A stretch of 10,306 nt of DNA from Anaerolineae bacterium (GCA_020433785.1 JAGRCC010001096.1:1-10306); one strand, 5' to 3'. Shown: positions 1 through 6,562, numbered from the stretch's first letter. Numbers and translations are program-made. The notes: generated by a model not told the origin, from the sequence alone.

Positions 1-53
1 TCATTATTCTTGACACATTCCAAAACATTATCTCCATTACTATTTTGACTCAT
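1..53 (-). CDS. 5' end of a further operon gene (cut by window edge)
   Basis: Only the first 17 codons are visible, reading MSQNSNGDNVLECVKNN and still open at the window edge. The start is supported by a strong ribosome binding site, AGGAGG, a few bases upstream of the ATG at 53. The same Shine-Dalgarno and start arrangement is found at the gene just upstream, where it sits in a duplicated junction. The ATG lies 14 bases inside the end of the 71-residue membrane peptide gene, so translation is probably coupled to it. The first codons resemble those of that upstream gene (both read ATGAGnCAAnATAGTnATG). The product cannot be identified from so short a piece. Confidence 0.6.
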   Translation of the reverse strand, partial: MSQNSNGDNVLECVKNN

Positions 54-88
54 TTTGCACCTCCTGTTTTTCACTCCGTGATTGATTG
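35..88. repeat. Gene-junction direct repeat, copy A
   Basis: This 54-base segment matches 237-290 at 47 of 54 positions by hand alignment, without gaps. It covers the last codons of one gene, the Shine-Dalgarno of the next, the overlapping start codon and the first few codons. On the minus strand the upstream frame ends ...SEKQEVQNESK-stop while the next frame begins MSQNSNG. Confidence 0.8.
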
Positions 89-255
89 GTGTTTACAATT
101 ATGTTATCAAAGAGGGGATTAATAACCCCTATGAACAGCAGTCTGATTAGCCATCGACTCACGATCCAAGGACCAATACATATATTAATGAGGATCCAAA
201 CGCAGGCGATTGCAGGCAGCCAAAGAGCATTTACCTCATCACTATCTTGTCTCAT
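40..255 (-). CDS. Small membrane protein, 71 residues, unknown function
   Basis: The start chosen is the ATG at 255, because AGGAGGT lies 5 bases upstream. A longer reading from 372 would run deep inside the tubulin-like gene and has no such support. The product begins with an acidic stretch (MRQDSDEVN), followed by about 40 strongly hydrophobic residues with Trp and Pro (roughly residues 10-48). That is enough for two membrane helices separated by a short Gly-Pro/Arg turn (IGPWIVSRW). The tail is polar and ends SEKQEVQNESK. The tail is almost the same as that of the upstream tubulin-like protein because the junction DNA is duplicated. The gene overlaps its upstream neighbour by 14 bases and its downstream neighbour by 14 bases. 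I do not recognise a family. By context it may help place the tubulin-like protein at the membrane, which is inference. Confidence 0.72.
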   Translation of the reverse strand: MRQDSDEVNALWLPAIACVWILINICIGPWIVSRWLIRLLFIGVINPLFDNIIVNTNQSRSEKQEVQNESK

Positions 256-290
256 TGCGTACCTCCTGTTTTTCACTCTGTGATTGATTG
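237..290. repeat. Gene-junction direct repeat, copy B
   Basis: This is the second copy of the 54-base junction (partner at 35-88, offset 202 bases, 7 mismatches). It holds the end of the tubulin-like gene (...SEKQEVRNETR-stop), the Shine-Dalgarno AGGAGG, the 14-base overlap and the start of the 71-residue gene. The longest identical stretch is 18 bases, spanning the Shine-Dalgarno and the codons before it. Confidence 0.8.
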
Positions 291-2695
291 ATTTTTGTAA
301 CTTCAGCTTCCGGCGAATGCTGCGTTTCAATTTGTTGATGCCACTCAGCCCAGACGTGCAGCGGTTGTTCAACCGACTTGCGGCGATAGCAGCGTTCCCA
401 GGAGTCGGATTGGCTCAGCCAACGCCAGTTAAGGTGATGCCAGGTGATTAACACATCGACCTGATAGGGATTGCCGGTCTCAACCACGGTCCAGCCGTCA
501 CGGTTAGCGCCGGAAAAATAGCCGCTATTTCCTTTCTCGGTACCGATCAGTTTGATTTCGGCCGGCCGGTGGGCTTTAGTTTCGTCAATGGTTATGAGCG
601 GCGCCGCATAGATCTCAAAGTCAGCCAACCACTGTTCCAAAGGCTTATCGTACTTTTGCAACCACGCCTCGACCGTCACGTGTTTGAAGTCCAACAGAGA
701 CTGCGTGTAATTAAACAATCTCTTAAGGCCCTCTTCAGTTCGCAAAGATTGTGCGCCCTCAAAAGCAGTATCCTCTACCTCAACTAGAAGGACCAGACGC
801 CCATTCTTACTGGCAAACCGTAGGCCACCGATTGCTCGCTGCCAGTTAGCTTCAATTTCCTGGGTTATCAGCTGCTCTTCTTCCCCCGGTTTGAGGTAGT
901 CCAGCAAGTTGATAGTGCATACCGGGCGCTCCTGAGCCCGGGTCACGCTGAGGCGCTCTTGGTGGACCTGGATCATTTCAGTGACGTGATCAAGGCCTTT
1001 TATCCAGCCGATTGACATCTGTGACTTTCTGACCAGCTCGTTTAGGGTCTCTTTCAGAAAGCTCGTTGTTGTATTGAGTTTTTTTTCATTCAACCGCGGT
1101 TCCACTGACTGGTCTTGATAAGCATCTCGATATCGTTCACGATGGTCGTCCCATAACCGCGCCGACGGCTGAGCTTTGGCCTGCTCTATTTCTGTTTGGA
1201 GTTTCCGAAGCTTACCTTGCCAATGTTTATCTTCTTCCTCAACTAACCTGATGACCTGCTCCAGCCACCGCAGGCCTTGGTATAGACCGTGGGTGTTAAT
1301 CTGCTGATCTAATTCTCGGCTCAAAGCTTCAGAGAAACTGGTCAATTCTTTCTCAGCGACCTTCTGCAGCGCCGGCTTAACCGCTTCAAAAAACTTGTGG
1401 TCGTGGTTGGCCAATAAAGTGGGTAGTTCTTTTCGTTTGGTGCCACGTAGCGCGGGTAGGCTGGGCTTGATGGGCCGTCCTCGAACATCGCGTTCAAAGC
1501 GACGGTCAAGATGTTTGAAATCTTGTTGCTGAAAAAAGAGTTCAGCCTCTTCTTTGGCTAGCTGTTCGGCTTTCTTTTCGGGATAGCGGCGTAACAGATA
1601 GTCGCTGACCAGTTGTTGAGCTAACTGAGCGCCCCCTTTGGCCAGCATTGCGTCGATCTCGTTCTTGAGTTCCAGGACTCCGGCGGCTGAGCAGGAAACT
1701 TTATAAGGCGAATTGACCTTGTTGGCATATTGTCCGTGCCATATTTCACCCATCGGACCGAAATGCTTCATCCGGTCGGCCGCGGCCATGACCTGTAAAA
1801 TCTCTTCGCGACCGTTGAACCCTATTTCTTCAGCACTCATCCGGCCATACAAGCAAACTTCCACCCACGGCGGGGTGGCCCGCTCTAAAGCAATCGATCC
1901 CAACTCAAGCGTAGATAGGGGCACGTCATAAGCCGCTTCAATCTCCAGCATGGTGGCCCAGGCTAAAGCTTTGTGCTGGTCATCACAGTGATCAAAACTC
2001 TCCGGCAGCAGGAGGTTACAGCGAAGTTCGTAAGCCTTCAGGCCCCACTGTCGCTGGTAGATTTGATGGTGCAAATGCGCCTGCATCAGAATTTGAGCGC
2101 TGCCGAAACCGCCGATGATACTGGCTGTCTGGATACCCAGGAGCGGCCCACGAGACAGCCGTCCGTACCCGTGGTTACTCGTGCCGGGCTGATGACCGTT
2201 GCCGGTATGGGGTACAAAACCCTGCTGGATGAGCGTTCGGGCCGCCCGTAACTCAAACAAGGGTCGGCTGATAAATCGGGCCAATTGAGGATACCTGCGC
2301 CAAATCTGCACCAGCAGAGCCAGCATTCCCAGTGGACGATAGCCATTTGCACCGTGAATAATGCTATTGCCTGGTCCGGCTGCCTTCCTTAAATGGTCAA
2401 GATCGCCAACCTGTTCGAAAGCAGGAAAGCCTTCCGGCCGCTGCTTCATCTCAGTGATTAAATCGTGGATGGGCGGAATGTTGCCCGAATTGTAGAACTG
2501 CTCTTGCAGGAGATCCTGATGCTCTGTATCAATATCAGACACACCAAATCTGACATTATATTTCATTCCGGCCAACATCATTTCCAAATAGACCAAGAGA
2601 TAAAGTACATAAGCTTTGCCGGTGCCGCCAAAGCCCTCAAAGAGGACTTTGACTTTCTCCGGCTGGTACGGCTTGATAAGTGATTGTTTAGACAT
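242..2695 (-). CDS. Divergent bacterial tubulin-like protein (Tubulin_2 / FtsZ-like type)
   Basis: The protein has 817 residues. The N-terminal third has the landmarks of the large bacterial tubulin-like family. Residues 17-27 (VLFEGFGGTGK) match the first glycine loop, usually written GxGGTG. Residues 114-123 (HGANGYRPLG) match the family's GAGQxRxxGR-type segment. Residues 193-200 (IIGGFGSA) sit where tubulin/FtsZ proteins carry the GTP-binding signature GGGTGSG, which here is degenerate. Residues 337-345 could be the end of the GTPase-like domain. About 350-570 is charged and helical, probably partly coiled coil, and the last 250 residues are an unassigned domain. The family is proposed to act in membrane remodelling together with membrane partners. 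GTP binding or polymerisation by this member is uncertain given the altered loop. The start follows AAGGAG with 9 bases spacing and overlaps the FHA-like gene by 8 bases (ATGTCTAA), indicating coupling. Confidence 0.72.
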   Translation of the reverse strand: MSKQSLIKPYQPEKVKVLFEGFGGTGKAYVLYLLVYLEMMLAGMKYNVRFGVSDIDTEHQDLLQEQFYNSGNIPPIHDLITEMKQRPEGFPAFEQVGDLDHLRKAAGPGNSIIHGANGYRPLGMLALLVQIWRRYPQLARFISRPLFELRAARTLIQQGFVPHTGNGHQPGTSNHGYGRLSRGPLLGIQTASIIGGFGSAQILMQAHLHHQIYQRQWGLKAYELRCNLLLPESFDHCDDQHKALAWATMLEIEAAYDVPLSTLELGSIALERATPPWVEVCLYGRMSAEEIGFNGREEILQVMAAADRMKHFGPMGEIWHGQYANKVNSPYKVSCSAAGVLELKNEIDAMLAKGGAQLAQQLVSDYLLRRYPEKKAEQLAKEEAELFFQQQDFKHLDRRFERDVRGRPIKPSLPALRGTKRKELPTLLANHDHKFFEAVKPALQKVAEKELTSFSEALSRELDQQINTHGLYQGLRWLEQVIRLVEEEDKHWQGKLRKLQTEIEQAKAQPSARLWDDHRERYRDAYQDQSVEPRLNEKKLNTTTSFLKETLNELVRKSQMSIGWIKGLDHVTEMIQVHQERLSVTRAQERPVCTINLLDYLKPGEEEQLITQEIEANWQRAIGGLRFASKNGRLVLLVEVEDTAFEGAQSLRTEEGLKRLFNYTQSLLDFKHVTVEAWLQKYDKPLEQWLADFEIYAAPLITIDETKAHRPAEIKLIGTEKGNSGYFSGANRDGWTVVETGNPYQVDVLITWHHLNWRWLSQSDSWERCYRRKSVEQPLHVWAEWHQQIETQHSPEAEVTKINQSQSEKQEVRNETR

Positions 2696-3800
2696 GCGTT
2701 TCTACTCCTTCGAAGAATGACTCTTCTGCTTCATATTGGGTGAATACAAATTCGTAATTGCCGACGAGATAGACATCGCCATCCGTCAAGACTTGCCGTT
2801 CAACCACGATCTTCGGATTATCGGGATCGAGAATTTCAAGAACCGCCTGGCGCTCCCCGTTAATCCCGCGTTGACCGATAATCCGGGCAGCGAGCGGAGG
2901 AACGGTTTCATCATCCAACTGGATGTCGGTCTTCCCGCTGCCAATCGTAATGGCTCGTTTTTTGAACTGGTTGAGCGTGACTGTCCTCCGGTACTGACCG
3001 CGCTCGTAGATTTCGGTTACTATGGGCGGCAGCCCCGTTTGAGAATGCCAGGCCCACCAACCGGCCAAACAACACAATAGAAGGCCTGCCAAACTTACCA
3101 TCAAATACACAGGCCACGTTGGTGCCGACTCTGAAATTCCATCCTCTGGAGGGGTCACCAGGGTGACCGTTTGGACTGAGGTGGACGTCAGGGATAATAC
3201 GGGTGCAGGCATTGGGGATGGCGGAACCGCAGTCGGGGTGGGCGTCCAGGTGGCCGTGGGCGTTACTGGGGTAGGGGTGGCCGGCGTAGGATCGTGGACC
3301 AATAGCAGCCAATATCCCCGGCTGCTATAGGCGGGTCCCATTAAATCAACCAATAAGATCTCCAGTTCCTGTTCTCCGGGATTGAACAGAAAGGTCACAT
3401 CGACGGCTCCTGAAATCTCTTGGACCGCAGCAAACCCGGGTCCTCGGAAGTCGTGGTGCCAGACCCGACCGTTGGCGCGCAGTTCCGCAAAGTCATCAGT
3501 TCGCGGACCTGGTCCGCAACCGTCCGGAGCGTCAACCAGCAACGCCTTGTGCCCAAAACCGCCTTCAAAACTGACATTTACTTTGTTGTAATAGAATTGA
3601 CCCACCGCCCCGGAGGACTGGCTATCACCTCGGACTTCAACAATTGCTGGCGCTAATTCAATGGCCTCCAAGATTTCAATGGGGGCGTCAGCCGAAGTCG
3701 TTTCTAAACAATGGGGCCCAGATTGAGCCTGCACCCCCACTGGCCAGCTGATAATCCCCCAAATGGCCAATATCAAACTGTATCTTTTTAACGTTTTCAT
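2688..3800 (-). CDS. Secreted/membrane protein with cytosolic FHA-like domain
   Basis: The protein has 370 residues. Residues 1-25 form a signal peptide (KR, hydrophobic core, then VQA-QS cleavage-like site). Residues 27-168 are a beta-rich extracytoplasmic domain of unknown family, with Cys31 and Cys95 as a possible disulfide. Residues 171-200 are a Thr-Pro-rich stalk typical of Gram-positive-like and Chloroflexota surface proteins. Residues 229-251 are a single membrane helix. Residues about 265-356 look like an FHA domain on the cytosolic side (ITIGSGKTDIQLDD, then a predicted beta sandwich ending LVGNYEFVF). The usual FHA phosphothreonine-binding residues (Arg after the first Gly, then Ser and His) are replaced by GSG and PPLAARI, so phosphopeptide binding is doubtful. 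The start has GGAG about 9 bases upstream, and the gene lies 24 bases after ssb. By position it is the likely membrane partner of the tubulin-like protein (inference). Confidence 0.75.
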   Translation of the reverse strand: MKTLKRYSLILAIWGIISWPVGVQAQSGPHCLETTSADAPIEILEAIELAPAIVEVRGDSQSSGAVGQFYYNKVNVSFEGGFGHKALLVDAPDGCGPGPRTDDFAELRANGRVWHHDFRGPGFAAVQEISGAVDVTFLFNPGEQELEILLVDLMGPAYSSRGYWLLLVHDPTPATPTPVTPTATWTPTPTAVPPSPMPAPVLSLTSTSVQTVTLVTPPEDGISESAPTWPVYLMVSLAGLLLCCLAGWWAWHSQTGLPPIVTEIYERGQYRRTVTLNQFKKRAITIGSGKTDIQLDDETVPPLAARIIGQRGINGERQAVLEILDPDNPKIVVERQVLTDGDVYLVGNYEFVFTQYEAEESFFEGVETHV

Positions 3801-3824
3801 GCTTTAACTCTCCATTCTTGCTCA

Positions 3825-4313
3825 TCAAAACGGAATTTCGTCCTGACTATTTATGGAAGTTGATTTTGTTGTCGATTGATCATTACCTGTTTGGGTCTCA
3901 GCTTCCTTATTTTCTTCGGTTAACCCAGACTCCCCATCCTCCTCGTTGCCACGACTATCGGCGTTCGAGACACCTCCTAAGAAAGTGACCTCTTGGGCAA
4001 TCATCTCGAATGAAGCCCGATAGTTACCCTCATTGTCTTGCCATACCCGCGGACCACCGGTTTCCGGGTCCGCGACCAACCGACCTTCACAACGCACCAG
4101 CCGGCCTTTGTAAAGATATTGCTGGCAAACCTCCGCCAGTTTTCCAAACACATCCACCCGGACCCAGATTACTTCCTCGCCTGGTTGGCCATTATTGGCC
4201 GTCCAGCGCCGGTTGGTAGCTACGCTAAAGTTTGTCACCGTCTGGCCGGTAGAAGTCTGGCGGGTATTCGGATCGCGGCCAAGATTTCCAATTACTTCCA
4301 ATTTCTGAAACAT
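3825..4313 (-). CDS. ssb: Single-stranded DNA-binding protein
   Basis: The protein has 162 residues, the usual size for bacterial SSB. The OB fold begins MFQKLEVIGNLGRDP and continues with TGQTVTNFSVATNRRW, then the WVRVDVFGKLAEVCQQYL and KGRLVRCEGRL segments that define the family. Residues after about 112 form an acidic, Ser/Thr/Asn-rich disordered tail. It ends DEIPF, the conserved tip that recruits replication and repair enzymes. The start at 4313 is preferred because AGGAGG lies 7 bases upstream. The alternative starts at 4319 and 4343 are respectively too close to, or upstream of, that site. It coats single-stranded DNA in replication and recombination. Its place beside a prim-pol gene suggests an element-encoded copy rather than the chromosomal housekeeping one. 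Confidence 0.95.
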   Translation of the reverse strand: MFQKLEVIGNLGRDPNTRQTSTGQTVTNFSVATNRRWTANNGQPGEEVIWVRVDVFGKLAEVCQQYLYKGRLVRCEGRLVADPETGGPRVWQDNEGNYRASFEMIAQEVTFLGGVSNADSRGNEEDGESGLTEENKEAETQTGNDQSTTKSTSINSQDEIPF

Positions 4314-4457
4314 AGTCATTCCTCCTGATTCGTTTTTGATCATGTATTTGACGCCTGGGCTGATTTACGCTACTGTTGTTCAAGCAAACAGGCGCAGCGG
4401 CATCCTCCCAATAAGAGGCGCCGTCGGATACACCCAACACATTTTTGCCTGTGGAAA

Positions 4458-4493
4458 GAGCGAGGCCTGCCCACCAGGTCTCGCTCAATTTTT
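4458..4493 (+). terminator. Hairpin with T run, terminator-like on plus strand
   Basis: GAGCGAG (4458-4464) pairs with CTCGCTC (4480-4486), then a G-T wobble, then CCTG with CAGG around a five-base loop CCCAC. This 12-pair stem is followed on the plus strand by AATTTTT (4487-4493), the form of an intrinsic terminator. On the minus strand it is followed only by TTTCC, so it would be weak there. No plus-strand gene is recognised upstream, which makes its role unclear. It may end a short transcript or attenuate the minus-strand operon before ssb. Confidence 0.4.
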
Positions 4494-4614
4494 GGAGAAG
4501 CCTCCTACCCCAATTAGATAACCTGACCGCCGAAATTGCTCAACTGTCTTCCAGTTCGTACGGTTGCAGCCTACCACTAAGTAGGAGACCCTCATCTAAT
4601 TCCAAATCGCACTA

Positions 4615-4644
4615 TTAAGGTTCTGGCATCATAATGCCTCCTTT
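4615..4644 (-). other. Strong ribosome binding site with a minimal ORF (leader peptide or gene remnant)
   Basis: On the minus strand AAAGGAGG (4637-4644) is followed by CATT and two ATG codons (4632 and 4629). The frame reads M-M-P-E-P and then two consecutive stops at 4615-4617 and 4612-4614. Beyond the stops the same frame continues with a plausible-looking stretch (CDLELDEGLLLSGRLQPYEL) before another stop. It could be a very short leader peptide or the start of a small gene broken by point mutation. I cannot choose between these. Confidence 0.25.
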
Positions 4645-4716
4645 CCTTTCTTGTTTCAGTTGGCTGGCTCGAAGGCCACCCAATTCGCTATCAGTTATCA
4701 AACTATCTTATCGACG

Positions 4717-4941
4717 TTACTCAAGTCTGCCCCGGTCCAGTTCGGGCAGGGTTTCTGGCATCCATTGGTTCTGCTCAGGCGCGAGAGCATCAGCAAAAAT
4801 GGCGCAGCTAGAATCACTCGGCAGATGATATTCCACGGACCAGCCGACCCCGTCACAAAAGCATTCAAGGGCAGTTAGAAACTCCTGCCACAACTGTTGC
4901 GAAGACAAGCTTTCGCCTTCAATTACGATGTTGATTATCAT
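4717..4941 (-). CDS. Small hypothetical protein, 74 residues
   Basis: The start at 4941 is supported by AAAGGAG about 9 bases upstream. The product begins MIINIVIEGESLSSQQLWQE, with a beta strand then an amphipathic helix predicted by eye. It is acidic overall, has Cys residues at about 27, 29 and 45, and ends PETLPELDRGRLE. There is no signal peptide, no membrane segment and no motif I recognise. It lies between the prim-pol gene and ssb on the same strand, with good ribosome binding sites around it, so it is probably co-transcribed with the replication genes. Its role is unknown. Confidence 0.6.
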   Translation of the reverse strand: MIINIVIEGESLSSQQLWQEFLTALECFCDGVGWSVEYHLPSDSSCAIFADALAPEQNQWMPETLPELDRGRLE

Positions 4942-4995
4942 CGGACGTCACTCCTTTCTTATATCTATTTTCTGGGCTAGTGAATAAGCTCATCC

Positions 4996-5211
4996 TCAGA
5001 TCGATGTCGCCCAGCACTCAACAACCAGTGTTCGAACTGGTCCAACTCCGGATCGGAAAATGAAATATGCCCCCCACCATAACTGGAGCAGAATTGACAC
5101 CGGATTGGGACTGGCCTTAGCTAGATGGTTCACTACAGCCCCGACTATCTGAAGCACAACCGCCTGAGGTAGGCTGGTTTCTTTGGCCAATCGCCTGGCT
5201 AGCTCACGCAT
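4996..5211 (-). CDS. Small hypothetical protein, probably frameshifted
   Basis: The start at 5211 follows AAAGGA with 8 bases spacing. As read, the product has 71 residues. The first 37 (MRELARRLAKETSLPQAVVL..., ending NHLAKASPNPV) are a credible helical domain, faintly like the N-terminal helices of HU-type DNA-binding proteins. The remainder (SILLQLWWGAYFIF...) looks out of character. In the next frame, positions 4977-5120 are open and encode a more natural sequence with a Cys-x2-Cys motif (RCQFCSSYGGGHISF, then SDPELDQFEHWLL), ending at a TAG at 4977-4979. That frame has no start codon before the middle and is closed by a stop at 5121-5123, so the intact product would be about 79 residues formed by a +1 shift. 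A run of six C (5070-5075 on the plus strand) and CCC-A at the overlap are possible shift sites or sequencing-error sites. Confidence 0.5.
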   Translation of the reverse strand: MRELARRLAKETSLPQAVVLQIVGAVVNHLAKASPNPVSILLQLWWGAYFIFRSGVGPVRTLVVECWATSI

Positions 5212-5243
5212 TAACCTGATCCTTTCTTTCTAGGTTTTGTACT

Positions 5244-6434
5244 TTATTCGCCACTTCGTTTTTCTTGGGCCTGCAACATCCGCACTAATTTCGGTTTGTT
5301 GGTGCGGATGCAATTTGCGACTTGTTGAGTGATCAATTCTTTGGGCCAGGCCCAAATTGTGTCACCCTCAAGCCGCAAGCTGATGCCGGCATCTCGCAAC
5401 TGAGCCCAAAGAGAAGTCACCGAGGAAGCCTCAACAGCAGCTTTTTCTGGCGGATTCTCAGATTCCTCAAGTTTCGCCGGTGGCGAATAAGTTGGGGCAT
5501 CTTTCATCTTATTCATCGTTGCCGGCCATACTGTTCTGGGTTTTTTGGCCGCTCCCAGTTGGGCAGATTTTATCGTCGCGGCAATCTCCCGACCCTCTAA
5601 GCCCAGATTTAATGCAATGCCCGTCAGTAATCCAGCCAAATCAACGCCGGGCAACAGTCCCGCATCCTGTAGTTGGAATAACGAGAAACTGACGGCGTTG
5701 AGATTTTGATTACGTTCCCCGACCCGAGAATTGAGCAACCGCGATTGCTCTCTCTCCAAAGCCGCTGCCGCATAGGGCGATAATCCCTCGGCTGTAAACA
5801 ACGCTTCAGGGGGTGGCGTAGGGATGATCGCCTCATCCCTCTCAATCTGTGGCTTCAGAAACAACGCGAACGATTCTGGCACCGGTTGTACCGACACATC
5901 CTGAACTGATAAACCAACAAACCACTCATAATCTTGAAGGCTGGCATGCCTGGAAGGGGGCAATACTGCATAACTAAATCCGGTTCTGACGTCGTACCCA
6001 TCGGGGAGTAACGCATTTGAACTGGAGTATTGTTCGCCAGCAGATGAAAAGTAGATGTGACGGCCTCGGGGAGTCCTCACCTGCGGAGTCCGCAAGTCTT
6101 CGGCGGACAGATGTAAAGCCTCGATCGGGGCTCTGAAATCAGCGACCTCAAAATCCTGATCGACAATGACCAGCTCTCTGGCCACCACTGCCCAGTTTGC
6201 CCACGGCCACCGTTTCTGCCATCCCCACACCACGGAGGGGTTTTGACTGGCATCATAGACCCCCTGCTCAAGCTCCCCGGGCACCCATAAAGGGTGTTTG
6301 CCAGGATACCGGCATTGGCCTTGGCGGTAACAAGTGCATCGGCCGTGATCATCAATGCTGTGGAGCGGAAACAACAACCGGCCCTGAGCCAAGTAAACAT
6401 CTAACCAATATTCAGTTGTACGCGGTTTGGTCAT
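5244..6434 (-). CDS. Bifunctional DNA primase/polymerase (prim-pol)
   Basis: The protein has 396 residues from the ATG at 6434, chosen because GGAGG lies 5 bases upstream. An upstream in-frame TTG at 6446 has no site. The N-terminal archaeo-eukaryotic-type prim-pol domain covers about 7-195. It has a Cys/His cluster (C33, C35, C41, with PGKHP at 44-48), the metal-binding acidic pair in VIVDQD (D92, D94), the RTPRGRHIYF segment (H126), and GYDVRTG (D148) followed by the family's LPPSRH. Residues 239-300 (GERNQNLNAVSF...) match the helical region that often follows this domain in plasmid and phage primases. Residues about 340-387 (LWAQLRDAGISLRLEG..., then KPKLVRML) resemble a TubC-type N-terminal docking fold. 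It would start DNA synthesis on an element's own replicon, with SSB encoded downstream. No helicase domain is fused to it. Confidence 0.9.
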   Translation of the reverse strand: MTKPRTTEYWLDVYLAQGRLLFPLHSIDDHGRCTCYRQGQCRYPGKHPLWVPGELEQGVYDASQNPSVVWGWQKRWPWANWAVVARELVIVDQDFEVADFRAPIEALHLSAEDLRTPQVRTPRGRHIYFSSAGEQYSSSNALLPDGYDVRTGFSYAVLPPSRHASLQDYEWFVGLSVQDVSVQPVPESFALFLKPQIERDEAIIPTPPPEALFTAEGLSPYAAAALEREQSRLLNSRVGERNQNLNAVSFSLFQLQDAGLLPGVDLAGLLTGIALNLGLEGREIAATIKSAQLGAAKKPRTVWPATMNKMKDAPTYSPPAKLEESENPPEKAAVEASSVTSLWAQLRDAGISLRLEGDTIWAWPKELITQQVANCIRTNKPKLVRMLQAQEKRSGE

Positions 6435-6477
6435 AGGCACCTCCAACCGTAACGAATAAAGGGGTTACATTCAATAC

Positions 6478-6510
6478 AAAAACGGGTCCGAAGCACTTTA
6501 TCTCGAACCC
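6478..6510 (-). terminator. Intrinsic terminator candidate upstream of primase gene
   Basis: On the minus strand GGGTTCGA (6510-6503) pairs with TCGGACCC (6491-6484), eight pairs including one G-T wobble. The stem closes an eleven-base loop and is followed by G and then TTTTT (6482-6478). It lies between the nusG-like gene and the primase start at 6434. As an intrinsic terminator it would stop transcripts entering the replication operon unless it is overridden. Confidence 0.55.
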
Positions 6511-6562
6511 ATTTCTGACCAATCTGTATGAAACTCACATCAAATGGGCAGGCTGCGCCATT

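Larger units (their letters stand above)
4314..4716. other. 403-base intergenic gap in the minus-strand operon
   Basis: No convincing full-length gene was found here on either strand. The gap holds a hairpin followed by a T run on the plus strand (4458-4493), a weak plus-strand promoter-like pair (TTGACG at 4348, 17 bases, TACTGT at 4371), and a very strong minus-strand Shine-Dalgarno leading into only four or five codons (4615-4644). The minus-strand open frame at 4225-4488 overlaps ssb, lacks a ribosome binding site and resembles no family, so it is not called. Confidence 0.6.

Noticed and set aside
1973..2352. Open frames on both strands overlapping the tubulin-like gene, such as plus 1973-2251 and minus 2086-2352.
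   Set aside because: They lie wholly within a gene with clear family motifs, have no ribosome binding sites and have low-plausibility protein sequences.
2612..2640. GFGGTGK in the 817-residue protein read as a Walker A P-loop of an ATPase.
   Set aside because: The residue after Lys is Ala rather than Ser/Thr. The following HGANGYRPLG and GGFGSA segments fit the tubulin-like family, not a P-loop NTPase.
4225..4488. Minus-strand 87-codon frame starting MSETWWAGLALSTGKN.
   Set aside because: It overlaps the start of ssb in another frame, starts within the hairpin with no ribosome binding site, and has no recognisable family.
4502..4601. Two crossing inverted repeats (CTCCTAC/GTAGGAG and AATTAGAT/ATCTAATT) as a pseudoknot riboswitch.
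   Set aside because: The arms are 7-8 bases and far apart, with no recognisable riboswitch core. Chance pairing in a 100-base stretch is likely.
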